From positions 2,107,042 through 2,171,041 of the forward strand of contig NW_003101674.1 of assembly GCF_000003855.2 (NCBI RefSeq): a DNA stretch of 64,000 nucleotides, given 5' to 3'. This stretch comes from Blastomyces gilchristii SLH14081 (taxonomy: Eukaryota; Ascomycota; Eurotiomycetes; Onygenales; Ajellomycetaceae). This document shows positions 1 to 12,109 of the stretch, piece by piece. Position numbers and translations under genes: made by a program. Below the pieces are notes generated by a model. The model saw nothing but the letters and a program-made list of their open reading frames with translations. It had not been told where the DNA came from and did not search any database. How positions within the stretch are numbered: position 1 is the first letter of the stretch; each line of letters starts with the position of its first letter.

Positions 1-1140
1 TCTTTATCAAATCTTTTTTAACATTTCTTCACAGTGAGTGAAGAGTCAGAATACTTGGAATTCTTCTTTACTTTCTTCACACTGAAGCTGTCACAGTGCT
101 GTTTAGATTCTGTTATTAATTACTTAAAAGAGATCTTATTAATCTTTTTCTCAGAGAATTGACTATTCAAATAGATTCAGAAAGCCAGGTTGACAAGCTC
201 AGTACAATTAATTAATGAACTCTGATATTATGATATTATTATTCACACCTTGTGAGTCAGCTTTGTAAGATAAAGCTGTGTTTTTAATTGATTCAAATCA
301 TCAGCTAATTTCTCTCAATATTCTTCAAATCTTACATTGAAATTGAAAGAATTCTCATCATCTCATTGATATAATAAGTTGAACTACTATGCTGCTGTGA
401 AGCTGCAGTTGCAGTGATCTTTGATTTGATTCAGTAGAAAGTTCTTGAATTCTTCTCAAGTCATTACAGTATCAGTACACTCAAGCTCTCTCTTCTTAAT
501 AGCTCAAGTAGTCACAGAGATGCCTTCAAGAAGGTTGACAGTGTATATTACTTATATCTTGTGAGTATTATACTAGCTCAGATTAAGGCAGAATTTCTGT
601 TCAAGAGTACAGATAAAGCTGTGAAATTCAGATAATATGTTTTTCTTATATCTCAGAGAATCTCTGATCTTAATCTCTCTATCTTCATGATAGATGTAGA
701 TGTGTAGAGGCTGTGACAGTGACAGAGTGATTGAAGAACTCATGTCAAGATGTGCAGTGAGTTCAGAAATCTCAGATTTCTGTCAGAGTAGAGGTGTACA
801 CACTCTAGAGAATGATGTAGAGTTTTCCTCAGAGAGTGAGGTCAGATCAGTCTCAGCATGAGTGTGTGAGATCATATCAGTCTGTTAGAGCTTGACTGAT
901 TCAAACTTATAATCAGGTCAAGCAATTCAAATTGTAACATGACAGAACTGAAGCAGTGACTAGTCAGTAGTATTATGTAGAGATAGTTGTTTAAGAAGCT
1001 GTATGAGTAGGCTTGACTATCTTGCTTGAATAGTGAGCTTATAGACTACAGAGTTATTGTGAGAATATCACAGATATGATACTTAGTATACTAAGAAGAT
1101 TGTATAAGACATGCAGTAACTCTCATATATATTCCAGTAG
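1..1140. repeat. AT-rich mutated repeat, family not recognised
   Basis: This stretch is AT-rich with almost no CpC, GpG or CpG and no reading frame worth annotating. It lies downstream (minus-strand sense) of the gypsy reverse transcriptase relic at 3,000-3,720, so it could be that element's integrase end, but I could not recognise integrase motifs. Nothing else is supported here. Confidence 0.5.
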
Positions 1141-1482
1141 AAGAAAAACAAATCACTGACTTCTTTAATGAGGAGCCAGCATCTAGCTATTCTATATAGG
1201 TAATGGGTGGATACCCTTCTCTCATTTCATGAGTGAGAATAACCAGAGTGATACCTCAGCGGCGCCTCATTACCAAGGAAGAGTAATCTGCTGATCTCAT
1301 ATAGAAGTGAGGTTCTCATATTCATCAATCAGATCTTTCTATGATATATCCGAATGATGTCATAGAGTGGTTGGAAACCGGTTCAGACAGGATGAAATCA
1401 TCCGCATGGGATCGATGGGCCGTGTGGAACCGCAACAGGGCCTTGGCGCGGCCGGGAGCGTGACAGTCACACGGTCAGTCTA
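1141..1482. mobile_element. Less-mutated island ending in a hAT-like MITE-family terminus
   Basis: Base composition returns to near normal here, with several CpG and GpG steps. The right edge ends in CACACGGTCAGTCTA, the same terminal motif that closes the two 506-bp MITE copies at 16,965 and 23,050. I see no matching left terminus upstream, so this is either a broken element or one whose other end is too mutated to recognise. No coding potential was seen. Confidence 0.4.
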
Positions 1483-1483
1483 G

Positions 1484-1766
1484 TTCTATCAGATATATAA
1501 ATTACTGAGATCTATAATATCAGATTAAAACTGTTAATTTATGAGCACTTTCTGAACAAATCATGATTAGAAGTAATGCTTTTAGATAACATGATAACTG
1601 TAAAGTTTGATTCTGATCTCAGACACGGTCACACAGTCAGTCTATAAACAGTTGACAAATAATATATAATCTTGAGAACTTGACAGATTCTTGTTCAGAG
1701 AGTACTTATAAATTAACAGTCTTAATTTAATACTATAGATCTCAGTAATTTATGTATCTGATAGAA
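1484..1766. repeat. Long inverted repeat, 76-bp arms (MITE-like)
   Basis: Arms at 1,484-1,559 and 1,691-1,766 are reverse complements with few mismatches; the outer ends read TTCTATCAG and CTGATAGAA. The 131-bp loop contains another copy of the hAT-like terminus (CAGACACGGTCACACAGTCAGTCTA at about 1,620-1,644). The structure resembles a foldback or long-TIR MITE. No target-site duplication could be assigned. Confidence 0.6.
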
Positions 1767-4000
1767 TGAGCTCTGTAGAAAGACTTTGATGACTTATTTA
1801 ATATTCATCTTATTACAAGGTTTTAATATTACATCTTTGCTCAATTAATCTATGATAATCAGAATATTTCTATAACTCTTACTCTCAGAGAGATTAACAG
1901 TGAAGTCAATTATTATATCTCATCAGATTCTATCAGAAACATTGAGTAGTTTCAGCAGATCTTTTCTACAGTTCTTTTACATAATGATGAAAGAACAATG
2001 ATTACAGTTTCAGATAAAACATCTAATACTGTTTAATATCTTGAGTCAGTAGAACTCTTAAGACATTATTTAATACAGTTATTCACAATCTGAATAATTA
2101 GTTATATAAGAATCATACATCTCTTGCATTATCTGAGTGTGTAAGAGTTCAGAGTGAGAGACTCAGTATCATTTATAAAATTACAGAGTATTATTGTTAT
2201 CAATTAAGTATTCTGAGATATTAATTCTTATACATAGTTCTGAGAGAAATCAGAGTGCTTCTTAATATACTGCTTTAGTAAGTACTTGAAGAAGTTCATC
2301 AGTTTAAGCTGTTGTATATTATAATTTATTCAGTGTAGATTTGAGAGATGTTCTGATCAGTGAAGTATATATAGTATTATAAGTAATCTTATTATAATCA
2401 ACTAATATCTTCAGATTTAAGAGCTGATATTCTCAGTTCATTCAACACATGTCTGTTACATCAGATAGTATATCTTACTCTCATTTTAAGAGAGTATCTA
2501 TCATTGAGTTCTGACTGCTGAGATGATAGTGTATAATGAAATGAAAACAACTTAATAGTTTAAATTATCATATCTGATATTCAGTAAGCTTGTAAGTGAT
2601 TGTGAAATGCTTGAGATTCTTATAATTTATAATTATCTCAAATTTGAAAACACTTCAGAGTTCAGAGTCTCATTCTTCTAGACAGTATACAATTATAAGA
2701 AGCTTCTTATTATAGATCTTGTAATTGTATTCAGCAGAACTCAGTTTCTTAGATATGAAGATATATAATTATAAGATATCTTCATTATTATATTATAATA
2801 TAGCTTCTTCTATGACATAGTCAGAGAAATCAGCTTTAATAACTGTCTCATAATCAGAATTAAATGTTATCAGTAGAGAGATATTAATGAATATCTTCTT
2901 TATCTGTATGAATACAGCCTCAGTGTCTGCTGATCACTAAAATACTGAGTTCTTCTTAATGAGTTCTGTAAGTGATCTTATAATATCTGAGAAGTTTTGT
3001 ATAAATTATCAATAGAAGTTAGCAAATTCAATGAAGCTTTATATATCTTTTATAGTATATAAAGCTTCTCATTGAAGAATGATGAAGATCTTCTCAGAAT
3101 TCATTTGAATTTTCTTATCAGCTTCTATGATAAAATCTAGGTATTTTATACTCTTATCTTTGAAATCACACTTGTTAATATCTATTGATAGTTCTACTTC
3201 TTGTAATTATTATAATACTCTCTATACATGTTCTTGATATTTCTTTCTGAATTCATTGATAAAGATAAGAATGTCATCTAGATATACAGATACAAACTTA
3301 TTAAGAAAATCTCAGAGTGCTTAGTTAATATACTTCTGAAATATACTGAGAGCATTAGTCTGTTCAAAGAGTATAACTACTCATTCAAAGAGATTATAAT
3401 ATGTTTGAAATACTGTAAGTCATTCATCTTCTTTAATAATGTGAATCTTATAAAATGCAGTGATGATATCTAGCTTTATAAATTATTATACTTATCTGAT
3501 ATATACTAGAGTTTTATTGATAAGAGATAAGAAATAACAATCTTTCTTTATCAATCTATTCAGATCTCAATAGTTCACACAGAATTGAAGTTCTTTATCT
3601 GATTTCTTTACAAAGAGAATAGAAGCTGCAGCAGAGAAGTTACTAATATGTATAAATTCTTTATTTAACAAATCATTGAGTGTCTTTCAAAGAAGAAGAA
3701 GTTTATCTCAGATCATATTATAAAGAGAACCTTATAATAATTCTGTAAGAAATCCCGCTTCTTGCGGATTCTTTATCTCTATTTCTATCTCTCATATAAT
3801 CAATAGAGTTAGCAGCTCTTGACTACACACAACTATATAGACTGAAGTTCATGAATACTATTTATAACTCAGTTTAAATACTATTATATATTTAATTTCT
3901 ACATTTTATCTTTCTACTGTGAATACTTCTAGTAGTTAACAGTACATGTCATGTCAAGCTATAAACATCTGAATAATTGTCTGTAAGCACTTATTCTTAC
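1767..4000 (-). mobile_element. Gypsy-type retrotransposon relic G1 (pol fragment)
   Basis: On the minus strand a degenerate but ordered reverse transcriptase can be followed from about 3,720 down to 3,000. An FCVNY-like block is followed by LDIITAFYKIHI and by the catalytic box YLDDILIF (YLDD at 3,284-3,273), which is intact. Many stop codons interrupt it. The segment 3,740-4,000 is nearly the same as 19,341-19,622, the protease-RT spacer of relic G3, so G1 and G3 belong to one family. G1 lacks its gag-protease part, ending abruptly at about 4,000 next to the SINE-like island. Neither LTR was identified. Confidence 0.7.
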
Positions 4001-4002
4001 AT

Positions 4003-4410
4003 TTCAAGCTCTGTCAGTCAGCAACTGTCTGTTATAACTGAAAGAACTAGAAACTCATATGCCCCGGTGGCTGAATGGTTAATGCGGCCACCCGGTAGCA
4101 CCTTGGCGTGGGAAATCAAGGCATGTGAGTTCGAAACCCGCAGGGGATACATTAAATCCGGAACCCAAGCACCTCAGGTTTCTAATAAATACAGAGGTGT
4201 ACAAATCACTCCAACAAATCGCTCTATGTTTCTGGGATGAAAAGTTATTATTGCATGTATTTAATTGTCACTTCTTTGTATTTCCTATGTTCTTGTTATC
4301 TTGGTGTGATCTCAACACCTGTATTTCCTCCTGTATAATCAACACTTGACCTGTATTTAACATCATGCAAGGACTCATCATAAGCTCCGCTTGCATATAA
4401 GTATAATGAA
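4003..4410 (+). mobile_element. tRNA-derived SINE-like insertion, unmutated
   Basis: A roughly 350-400 bp island of normal composition sits between two heavily mutated gypsy relics. Its 5' part (about 4,060-4,145) looks like a class II tRNA: TGGCTGAATGG matches the pol III A box and GTTCGAAAC the B box, separated by roughly 50 bp, with CCCC/GGGG acceptor-like ends. The rest (4,146-4,400) is a body with no coding sequence. A short frame crosses it but looks fortuitous. A decayed tRNA gene is the alternative. Its length is below the roughly 400-bp duplication limit usually quoted for RIP, which may explain its survival (inference). Confidence 0.5.
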
Positions 4411-7400
4411 AGAATAATACTAATAATAATAAGAAGAAACTCATATACTTCAATCTCTGCAAACTTCACTGCAGACACTCAGAAGCAGTTATCTGAATTA
4501 TAAATAACTTTTATAAAAGAAGTTTCAGAGAACTTATTAATTACTTATAGAATATTATTCTCTGCATCTGTGACAGAAAAATTCTCTGAACTCATAAATA
4601 AATCAATCTCAGTGATAAATATTCTTGAGTATCTTCTATGAGATTAAGCTGTTTTTCTATAAGAAATACTTACTATCTGTAAACACTCTTAAACTAAGTC
4701 TCTAGACATAATCTTCAGAGATATCTATGAACTAAAAAGAAACTTTCTTAAGCTGTAATCACTTAAGATCAACTACTGAATCATAATCTATAAAAGCTTT
4801 TACAAGTTTGTATTTGAAATTGACTTATAAGTCTGACTATGTGATATAAAAGATAAAGAAGCTGTTATCTATATAATAATAGATCTTTACTACACTAAAG
4901 TTAAAAACTAATTAAATTATTTAGAAAATGATTATAAGAGATCTCACTGATCTGTTCTTAAAATCTATTTAAAGAATAAGTTAAGAAACTCTGTAAGTTA
5001 GACAGAGAATATCTGAATTATAATCATTAATATTAAAAAAAGAGATAAGAAATTTAATAAAGACTACTTACAGTACTTTATGAAATTATGATATAAATTA
5101 AGATCTGTGAAAACAGAGCTCTGAAACAAGACCTGAATAATAATATTTATAAAGAGACTGAATAAAGATATGTAAAATAAGCTTATTAAGTAAGACTCTA
5201 AGCTCTTAACTCTAAAGAAACTGATAACTCTTATTCACTGCTTACAGATTACTGTAAGAGTCACAGATCTGTAAAGAGCAGATTACTGATCAGTCTTATA
5301 AGAGTCAGAATAACAGAGAATAGATTTACTGAGAAAAGATAATAAGATATAAAGAGATTTATATCTGACTGCTGAGTAGAGAGAAAGAGCTTTATAAGCT
5401 TCTATAAACAGAGTATATAATAGAAAGATTAAGAAAAAGAGTCTCTGCTTTATCTATTCTAAATCAGAATATTTTTATATATAAACTATCTGAATAAATT
5501 AAAATAGAAATTTAAGAAGTTATGAATAGAGTTAGTAACAGTCTTCTTAAAAGTCTTGAAGCTGATACCTGAATCTGTTACTCTTTTAATAAAAATATAT
5601 ACTTATAAGAAGAGACTGTACTGCAGTACTACTATCTTATAAGTATGAAAAATATTAATAAACTCAGAATCTCAGATCACTGTAGTATCTCTAAAGCTCA
5701 CAGAGTAAATAAACTGAATGATGAAAACTGAGAATTTACTCTTATAATAAACAGAATATGAGAACTCAGATCTGAGAGCTAAGAGACTTATAAGAGTTAT
5801 CTTTAAATTACAAGATCTCTCTGAAATCTGAAGAAAATTTGCAGAAACTGTGATTATCACAGACATTACAGATAATATATACTTGAGACTTGTATAACTT
5901 CAAAGATATAATTTATACAAAGCTGTTTATATGTCAGATTTATACTTCTAATCAGTGTTAACAGACTTACTTACAGAGATAGAATCAGTTGATACTGCAG
6001 AGTTAATTAAAGAAGATAAGCTTATCTATATAATAACTTTATAAATGTCTGAGAACTTCACAGTCATAGAAACTGAGCTTCAGATATTAGAGAAATACTG
6101 AGATTTTATAGAGATATTCAGCTTAGTAAAGACAGCTGAGCTTTTATCTTATTATAAGAAGAATCTGATAATAGATTTAATAGAAGAATAGAAACTCTTC
6201 TAAGAATCAATCTATAAGCTCTTTCATTATGAGACAGAGATCTTGCAAACTTATATAAAGAAGAATTTAAAGAATAACTTTATCTGATTTTCACAGATCT
6301 CTGCAGAAGTCTCTGTAATATTTATAAAGAAGAAGAATAAAGATCTCAGATTGTATATAAACTATTATAATCTGAACTTTAAGATAATAAAGAGTTACTA
6401 TTTTCTGTCTCTAATTAAGAATATAATTAACTATCTCACAGAAGCTGTTATATTTATACAACTGAATATAATCAATATATATACACAGCTGTGAATATAA
6501 TCTGAGAATGAATAAAAAACTGTCTTTAAAACTGCACTGAGATTATTTAAATATCTAGTAGTGTCTTTTAATTTAACTAATATCTTCACAGCATTTCAGT
6601 CTTTTATTAATAAAATACTTTATATATATCTGAATGTCTTTATAATAATATATCTGAATAATGTGATAATGTGCTTTATAAAGAAGAAAGAATATACTGA
6701 GTATATATAAACTATATTAAAGATCTTAGATGAGACAGAACTGTATATTAAACTCATGAAGTATAACTTCAGTATCTGTTAAATTAATTTTCTAGAATAT
6801 ATAATCACTGCAGATGATATTCAGATAAAATCTTCACAGATTAAGATTATTTTATTATAGTCAGAGTTAACTAGTATTTATAAGATTCAGATCTTTCTAA
6901 GCTTTATGAATTTCTATAAACAGTTTATCTTTATATTTATAAGAATCTTCTTAACTCTTACAGATATGCTGAAGAGTAAAAACAAGAAGAAGTTATCTTA
7001 TAAATAAAGAATGAAAAAATTGTTAAGAAGAAAGAGCTGTAAGAACTTTCTTATCTCAGAAGCTTATAAGGTTTTTACAAGATTGAAATAGATATTCACA
7101 GATATAATAATACTATTTCACTTTAATTTCTTACTTTTAATCAGATTGAAGACAGATATTTTCTTCTTTATAATTTCAGAAATAGTCTTATAACTACAGC
7201 TAAATAAGAACTGAGTTTCAGTGACCTTTTTCTCATAGAAGATGCAATCTGTAGAGATTAACTATAATATTTATAATTAGAAACTTCTTATAATAGTGAA
7301 ATTCTTTCATCACTGATATCACTACTTCAAGAATCTTATAACAGTGATTACTGTTAAAACTAATCATAATAGCTTATAATAGTTTACTTTAATTAAGAAA

Positions 7401-8822
7401 CTCTTACAGTAGTAGATCTACTAAGCTCAGAGACTGAGTGAGTTCTGATTCAAGATAAAGTATATTAAGAGAACTAAGAACTCAGTGAACAGACTCTTTT
7501 ACAGATCTGACTATATCAAGAAGATCAGAGTGATAGATATAGAGAGACTAGAGAAGATAGAAAAGTCTCACAGAATACTTAAACTGAGTGTTATAAAAAA
7601 ATTAACTGAAGAGTCTCTCAATTCTTTATAAGAGAAGAGAAGAGAGAGAGAAAAGAAGTCTGTATAACTACTCTCTATAATACTGAGAGTTAACACTCTG
7701 AGAATCTCTACAAGAATTCTTGAAGAGAGTATCCATAATCTAAAGAGTTTACAGACTTTAAGAAGTATTATGAAAGATCTGATGTAAGAAAAAACAGAGT
7801 ATAAGTCTTTATAAAATCTTCTATTCAGATTGTCTTAACTGTAACTGAAGAATAAATATACTCAGTATATTCAGGCACTGCTTATAACAGAGATTAATTC
7901 TACAGAAATAAAGAATTAAAGAGACTTAAATAATCTCTTATGAAGAGAGAGCTGAATTTATATATCTATAAATAAGTTTCTATATATAAAACTTATTAAA
8001 AGGTATTATAACTCTTCTCTAGCAGATTATTTTACAGATACTAGAACTTATAAGTTACTTATAAGAAAATACTTCTGATCAAAGATATAAGAACTTATAA
8101 AGAAGATAGTGAATTCTTATACTATTTATCAGAGTTCATAGATAGTGTAATTCAGACTATATAAAGAACTTACTTCTCTACTTATTCTGTAGAAATCTTA
8201 AGAATAGCTAGAAATAAACACTCTTATAAGTCTCTCTGAAAGTAAGAATATATATAATGCCTGTTTTAATAGTGTGCTGATAATAGTAGATTACTTTATT
8301 ATGATAGCACACTTTATATTCATCTATAAGAACTTAAAGTCAAAGAATTTAACTTATATCTTTGTTTATAATATAATTCAGTTATATAAATTGTCTGTGA
8401 ACATTGTCTTAAATAGAGAATTAATCTTTATAGAGAAGTTCTGATCTGATCTGATAACTATACTGAAGATCTTATAAGATCTAAGTATGACTTTTCATTA
8501 ATAGACAGATAATTAGATAAAATATCTGATAAGTATATTAAAATAGTATCTGCAGTGCTTTGTCAATTTTAATCAGAATAACTGAGTGTATTGATTATTA
8601 CTCACAGAGTTCATATATAATAACTCAAAGTATGTCAGTACAGATAAAACTCTCTTTAAGATACTCAGTAAGACTCACTCACAGATAATCTTGATAAACT
8701 TATAAGAGTATACTATAAAGTGTGATGATATCTGTGAACAGACTGAGAGAATTCAGAATATTCAGAAGAAAGCTCATGAATTCTTGAGAAAGACTTAAGA
8801 GTAGTAGAAGAGACACTATAAC
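4411..8822 (+). mobile_element. Gypsy chromovirus relic G2, gag-pol portion
   Basis: The plus strand carries a gag-pol polyprotein broken by dozens of stops. Recognisable pieces in order are: a reverse transcriptase with catalytic box YLNN (YLDD with both Asp changed to Asn; 6,651-6,662); RNase H with a KMQSVEINYNIYN-like block near 7,250; an integrase zinc-binding region near 7,980-8,130; and the integrase C-terminal box TEFIYNN near 8,600. The frame is interrupted at 8,822 by a MITE carrying a LINE and resumes in the same frame at 16,974. RT before integrase places it in Ty3/gypsy. No 5' LTR could be delimited. Confidence 0.75.
8815..8822. repeat. 8-bp target-site duplication, left copy (ACTATAAC)
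   Basis: ACTATAAC here is repeated exactly at 16,966-16,973, right after the MITE terminus at 16,965. It marks insertion of the MITE into gypsy relic G2; 8 bp is the hallmark length for hAT transposons. Confidence 0.8.
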
Positions 8823-8836
8823 TAGACTGGCCGTCA
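8823..8836. repeat. 14-bp LINE target-site duplication, left copy
   Basis: TAGACTGGCCGTCA is the first 14 bp of the MITE. It recurs at 16,460-16,473 just after the LINE's (TAA)n tail, so the LINE inserted 14 bp into the MITE and duplicated this sequence. Confidence 0.8.
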
Positions 8837-9500
8837 TGCATTTCATGAGAAGTATTCAACCGCTCCACCACGAACTCGCTCGATTTTTCGAATAAGAACC
8901 CGCCGATAGATCCATCGAAAAGCCCTCGATCATACGAGCATTCTGACCCCATCGCCGACCGCATACCCTGTGTGGTGGTGGAGTTATCCAGCCAAATGTG
9001 AACCGGACGTTGTTCGAAGCTCCTGTGTGGGATTATCCCCCGTTCTCCCCTACCACACCACAACCCCGGGCCAGAGTGCCATACAAATTGTAAGGTGAAG
9101 TGACCTAGCCATATGCACCAATCTTCTCGATTTTGGAAGATCCCCGACCTGTAGTTGTGGAGATATCCGAGGAGCGACCTCTGCGAAAACCCTGTCCATC
9201 TTTGATGTTCCAAAACACCAACGCCAAGTCTCACCCTCGTACCGCCCTTCCCAATCTGGCCCATCCCCGGCAGAAAAATACAAAAAGATACCTCGGCGAT
9301 AATATCAAGCACATAATCAACGGACTCTTCTGAAGTGCAACCTCCACGGTCCGCTGCCAGTGTATCTAGACTTCAACACCAAGTCTCACCCCTGTACTAC
9401 CCCTCTCAATCTGGCCCATCCCCAGCTGAATGATACAAAAAGATACCTCGGCAACAGCATTCAATACATAATCAGTGGACAATGAGTCAACAGCACATCA
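8837..9500. repeat. GC-rich unmutated LINE 5' leader with an internal duplication
   Basis: This block keeps normal base composition, including many CpG and CpC, unlike the rest of the element. It contains two direct copies of a roughly 100-bp unit: about 9,220-9,315 and 9,378-9,480, sharing CCAAGTCTCACCC, CAATCTGGCCCATCCCC and ATACAAAAAGATACCTCGGC. Such repeated units are reminiscent of monomeric LINE promoters. A minus-strand frame (9,312-8,713) crosses it but runs into mutated gypsy sequence and is not a credible gene. No protein family was recognised on either strand. Confidence 0.5.
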
Positions 9501-10484
9501 ACAACTATAAAATCAGTATATCTCAAGGTCTGACTGAGCCTTTGATCCCTGCACAGTGAGATATATTAAATCTAGTTTTAATACCTCAATATTCAATAGA
9601 TTCTGCAAGGGATTGAGAACAGCAACACTAGGTTTCTATTGAATTTAAGAATTAACTCTATATTGATATAATCATTGACAAAGTCTTCTATTTTGAGATA
9701 TAAATAACCAGTTCCTCTACATCCTGCTGGCAATATTTATATTATCATATAGAAACAGACTTATATTCTCTATAATATCAAGACTCTGAAGAGGGAAAGT
9801 CTTGATAGAAGGTATACAGTAGTGCATATCTTAGCAGTTTCTATCTCATTCTTCTGCAGCAGTTAATGCAAAAAAAAGATCTTAGAAATAGTTTTTTACT
9901 TCTCTTGAAAAAGTAAGGTGTTTTTCTCTGGGTTTTACACAATATTCTTATAAAGAATTAAAAACAGAGTTGTTTTCTGTCATAATTTCATATTCTTTTA
10001 AGTAAGAATTACTTTTTCAGTGGCTGAAGAGCTTTCATTAATACTTAATTCTTTTTTACACTCTTTATTAACTGATTTGAGTTGCACACTTGTTGTGTGA
10101 GGAGAATTGAATGATTTAGAATAAAATTGAATAGTTTTAATCAATTTCTCTGTAAAAAATTGATTTAATTTTTGTCAGTTTTTCTCTCAAAAACTGTCAT
10201 ATCATCTGATTTATTATCAATTGATATCATACTTTTCCTCACTGTATCCCAAGAAAGAGATTGTAAAGATTTTATTGATTTATCTTAAAAATCAATTTTA
10301 GTTTATTAGATTCTCTTTAAAAATCTAACCTAGTTACTGAACTAGTGTGAAAAAAATCAGGTATTTTATACACAAAAGTCTTTTATTCTTCTTTTGAAAC
10401 AGTCTGACCAACTTTTCAATTGAAAACAGACTTAGAAATATCTCAATTGAAACAGTCTGACCAACTTTTCATTGAGTGAAAACA

Positions 10485-12089
10485 ATGAGTTCAAAAATAC
10501 ACTCAGTTGATGTGGAAAAAGATGCTTTCTCAAATGCTATTTCTGAGATTGAAATTCTGAAGAGAAGAAAGAAAGAAGAAATAGAGAAACAACAAGTTCT
10601 TGAAATACAGAAACTTGAAAAAGCAAGCAAGATTCTTGAAAAGCAGTGTCTGAGTGAGATGAATGAAGAAGTTCTGTTAATTCTTCATGCTCAGGCTAGA
10701 CAACTACAGAAGATGATCAAGTTCAAACTTGAAATCTCAAACACAGTTCAAAAAACCTTGAAAATTCCTAGTACAATCACTGACTCTTCATCTTGCTCTT
10801 CTTCTTTCTTTTTTCCTACTTCTTCTTCTTCTTTGAATCAGAAGAAAACATATGCTCAAGCAGCTGAATCTGCTGTCTCTAAACCTGCTGTCTCAAAACC
10901 TGCTCAAAATCCTGAGAAAACTGAGAAGAATACTGCTCATGCCTCTATTCATAGAAAAGTGAAAAAGAAAATGCAAAAAGAGAAAAACTTTCAAATCTTC
11001 AGAAATAGAAGACTTATTCTCAAAGTCTCAAACCAGGACATTCTGCAAAGAAACAAGCTAAACTCAAATCTCATTTTCAGAATTAGAAATGAAATTAATC
11101 AGCAGTTCTTTTCTCAGTTGATGACTGATATTGAAGTTCAAAAATCAGTTATAGCTTCAATTGAGTTATCATTCTTTGAAAACTTCATCATTCTGACTAC
11201 AATGCCTGAATTCAGTGCTGAATTCCTTATTCAGAATGAGAATCTCTGAAAGTCAGCAGTAGAATCTTTGCTAAACATAATAATTCTATCTGAAAGAGAT
11301 GAAAAGTGAGATAAATTCATTCTTCATAATATTCCAGTTGAAATTTTTGACTGTGAAGAAGGAATGCTACTTCTCAAAAATGAATTGAAAGAATACAACT
11401 TTATTCAACTGAGAAAGAAGCCTGTATGACTAAATTCAATTGAGTTCAGACAAAGCAGGAGAAATGTCTCTGTTCTAGTATATATAAAAATACTTGAACA
11501 GTCAAAGATCTCTGAAGTAAGAGTAGCAGGTTTGAAAATGAGAGTTCATGAATACAAAGACTCAAGAATGAATCTCAAAGCTCAAACACAGTGTTCAAAC
11601 TGTCAAAGATATGGACACTTTGCAATCTCATGTTTTAGAGACTCAAAATGTGCATTCTATGCCAGAGATCACAAAACTAGTGAGCATAAATGTGAAACAT
11701 GCTTAAAAAGAGGTGAAATTTGTCAATATACTCTGCTTAAGTGCTCTAATTGCAAAGAAAAACATGTATCTAGCTCAAAAGAATGTATGTTTACTCCTAG
11801 AACTCAAAAGAACTGGAGAAAAGATGAAGCTCAAAGTCAATCTAGAACTGAAGAGAAGAGTCAAGCCAGTAGACTTACAACTGCAAGCTCAAAAAGAAGA
11901 AACTCTCAACTATCTAAGTCTTCAAACTTCAATTCTCCAGCTAAATGTAAACAGAATTTGAATCCTCAAACTCCTGTTAAGATTAGAGAATTGAGAAATG
12001 ACTCTGATAATAAACTAGATATAATGCAAGCAGTTGAGATTTCTACTTTTCAGAACAGTTATAATCTACTATCTGATGATAGTGATTAG
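10485..12089 (+). pseudogene. LINE ORF1 (gag-like nucleic-acid-binding protein), 3 nonsense codons
   Basis: ORF1 runs in one frame from ATG 10,485 to the stop at 12,087-12,089, about 534 codons, interrupted by three TGA codons between 11,247 and 11,440. The N-terminal 90 residues are a Lys/Glu-rich coiled-coil-like region, followed by a Ser-rich linker. The C-terminal part carries a retroviral-type knuckle, CSNCQRYGHFAISC, at 11,592-11,633 (C-x2-C-x4-H-x4-C), plus further Cys/His clusters to about 11,790. In this family ORF1 packages the element RNA. All three nonsense codons are TGA, consistent with TGG-to-TGA mutation; few other disruptions are visible. Confidence 0.8.
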
Positions 12090-12109
12090 ATTCTACTCTA
12101 CTCTCTTTT

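Noticed and set aside
4060..4150. A functional tRNA gene
   Set aside because: A and B boxes are present, but the acceptor stem pairs imperfectly and I could not fold a convincing anticodon arm; the segment continues into a non-tRNA body.
8713..9312. 199-codon minus-strand frame as a host gene
   Set aside because: It runs from the LINE leader through the MITE terminus into mutated gypsy sequence, so it cannot be one gene.
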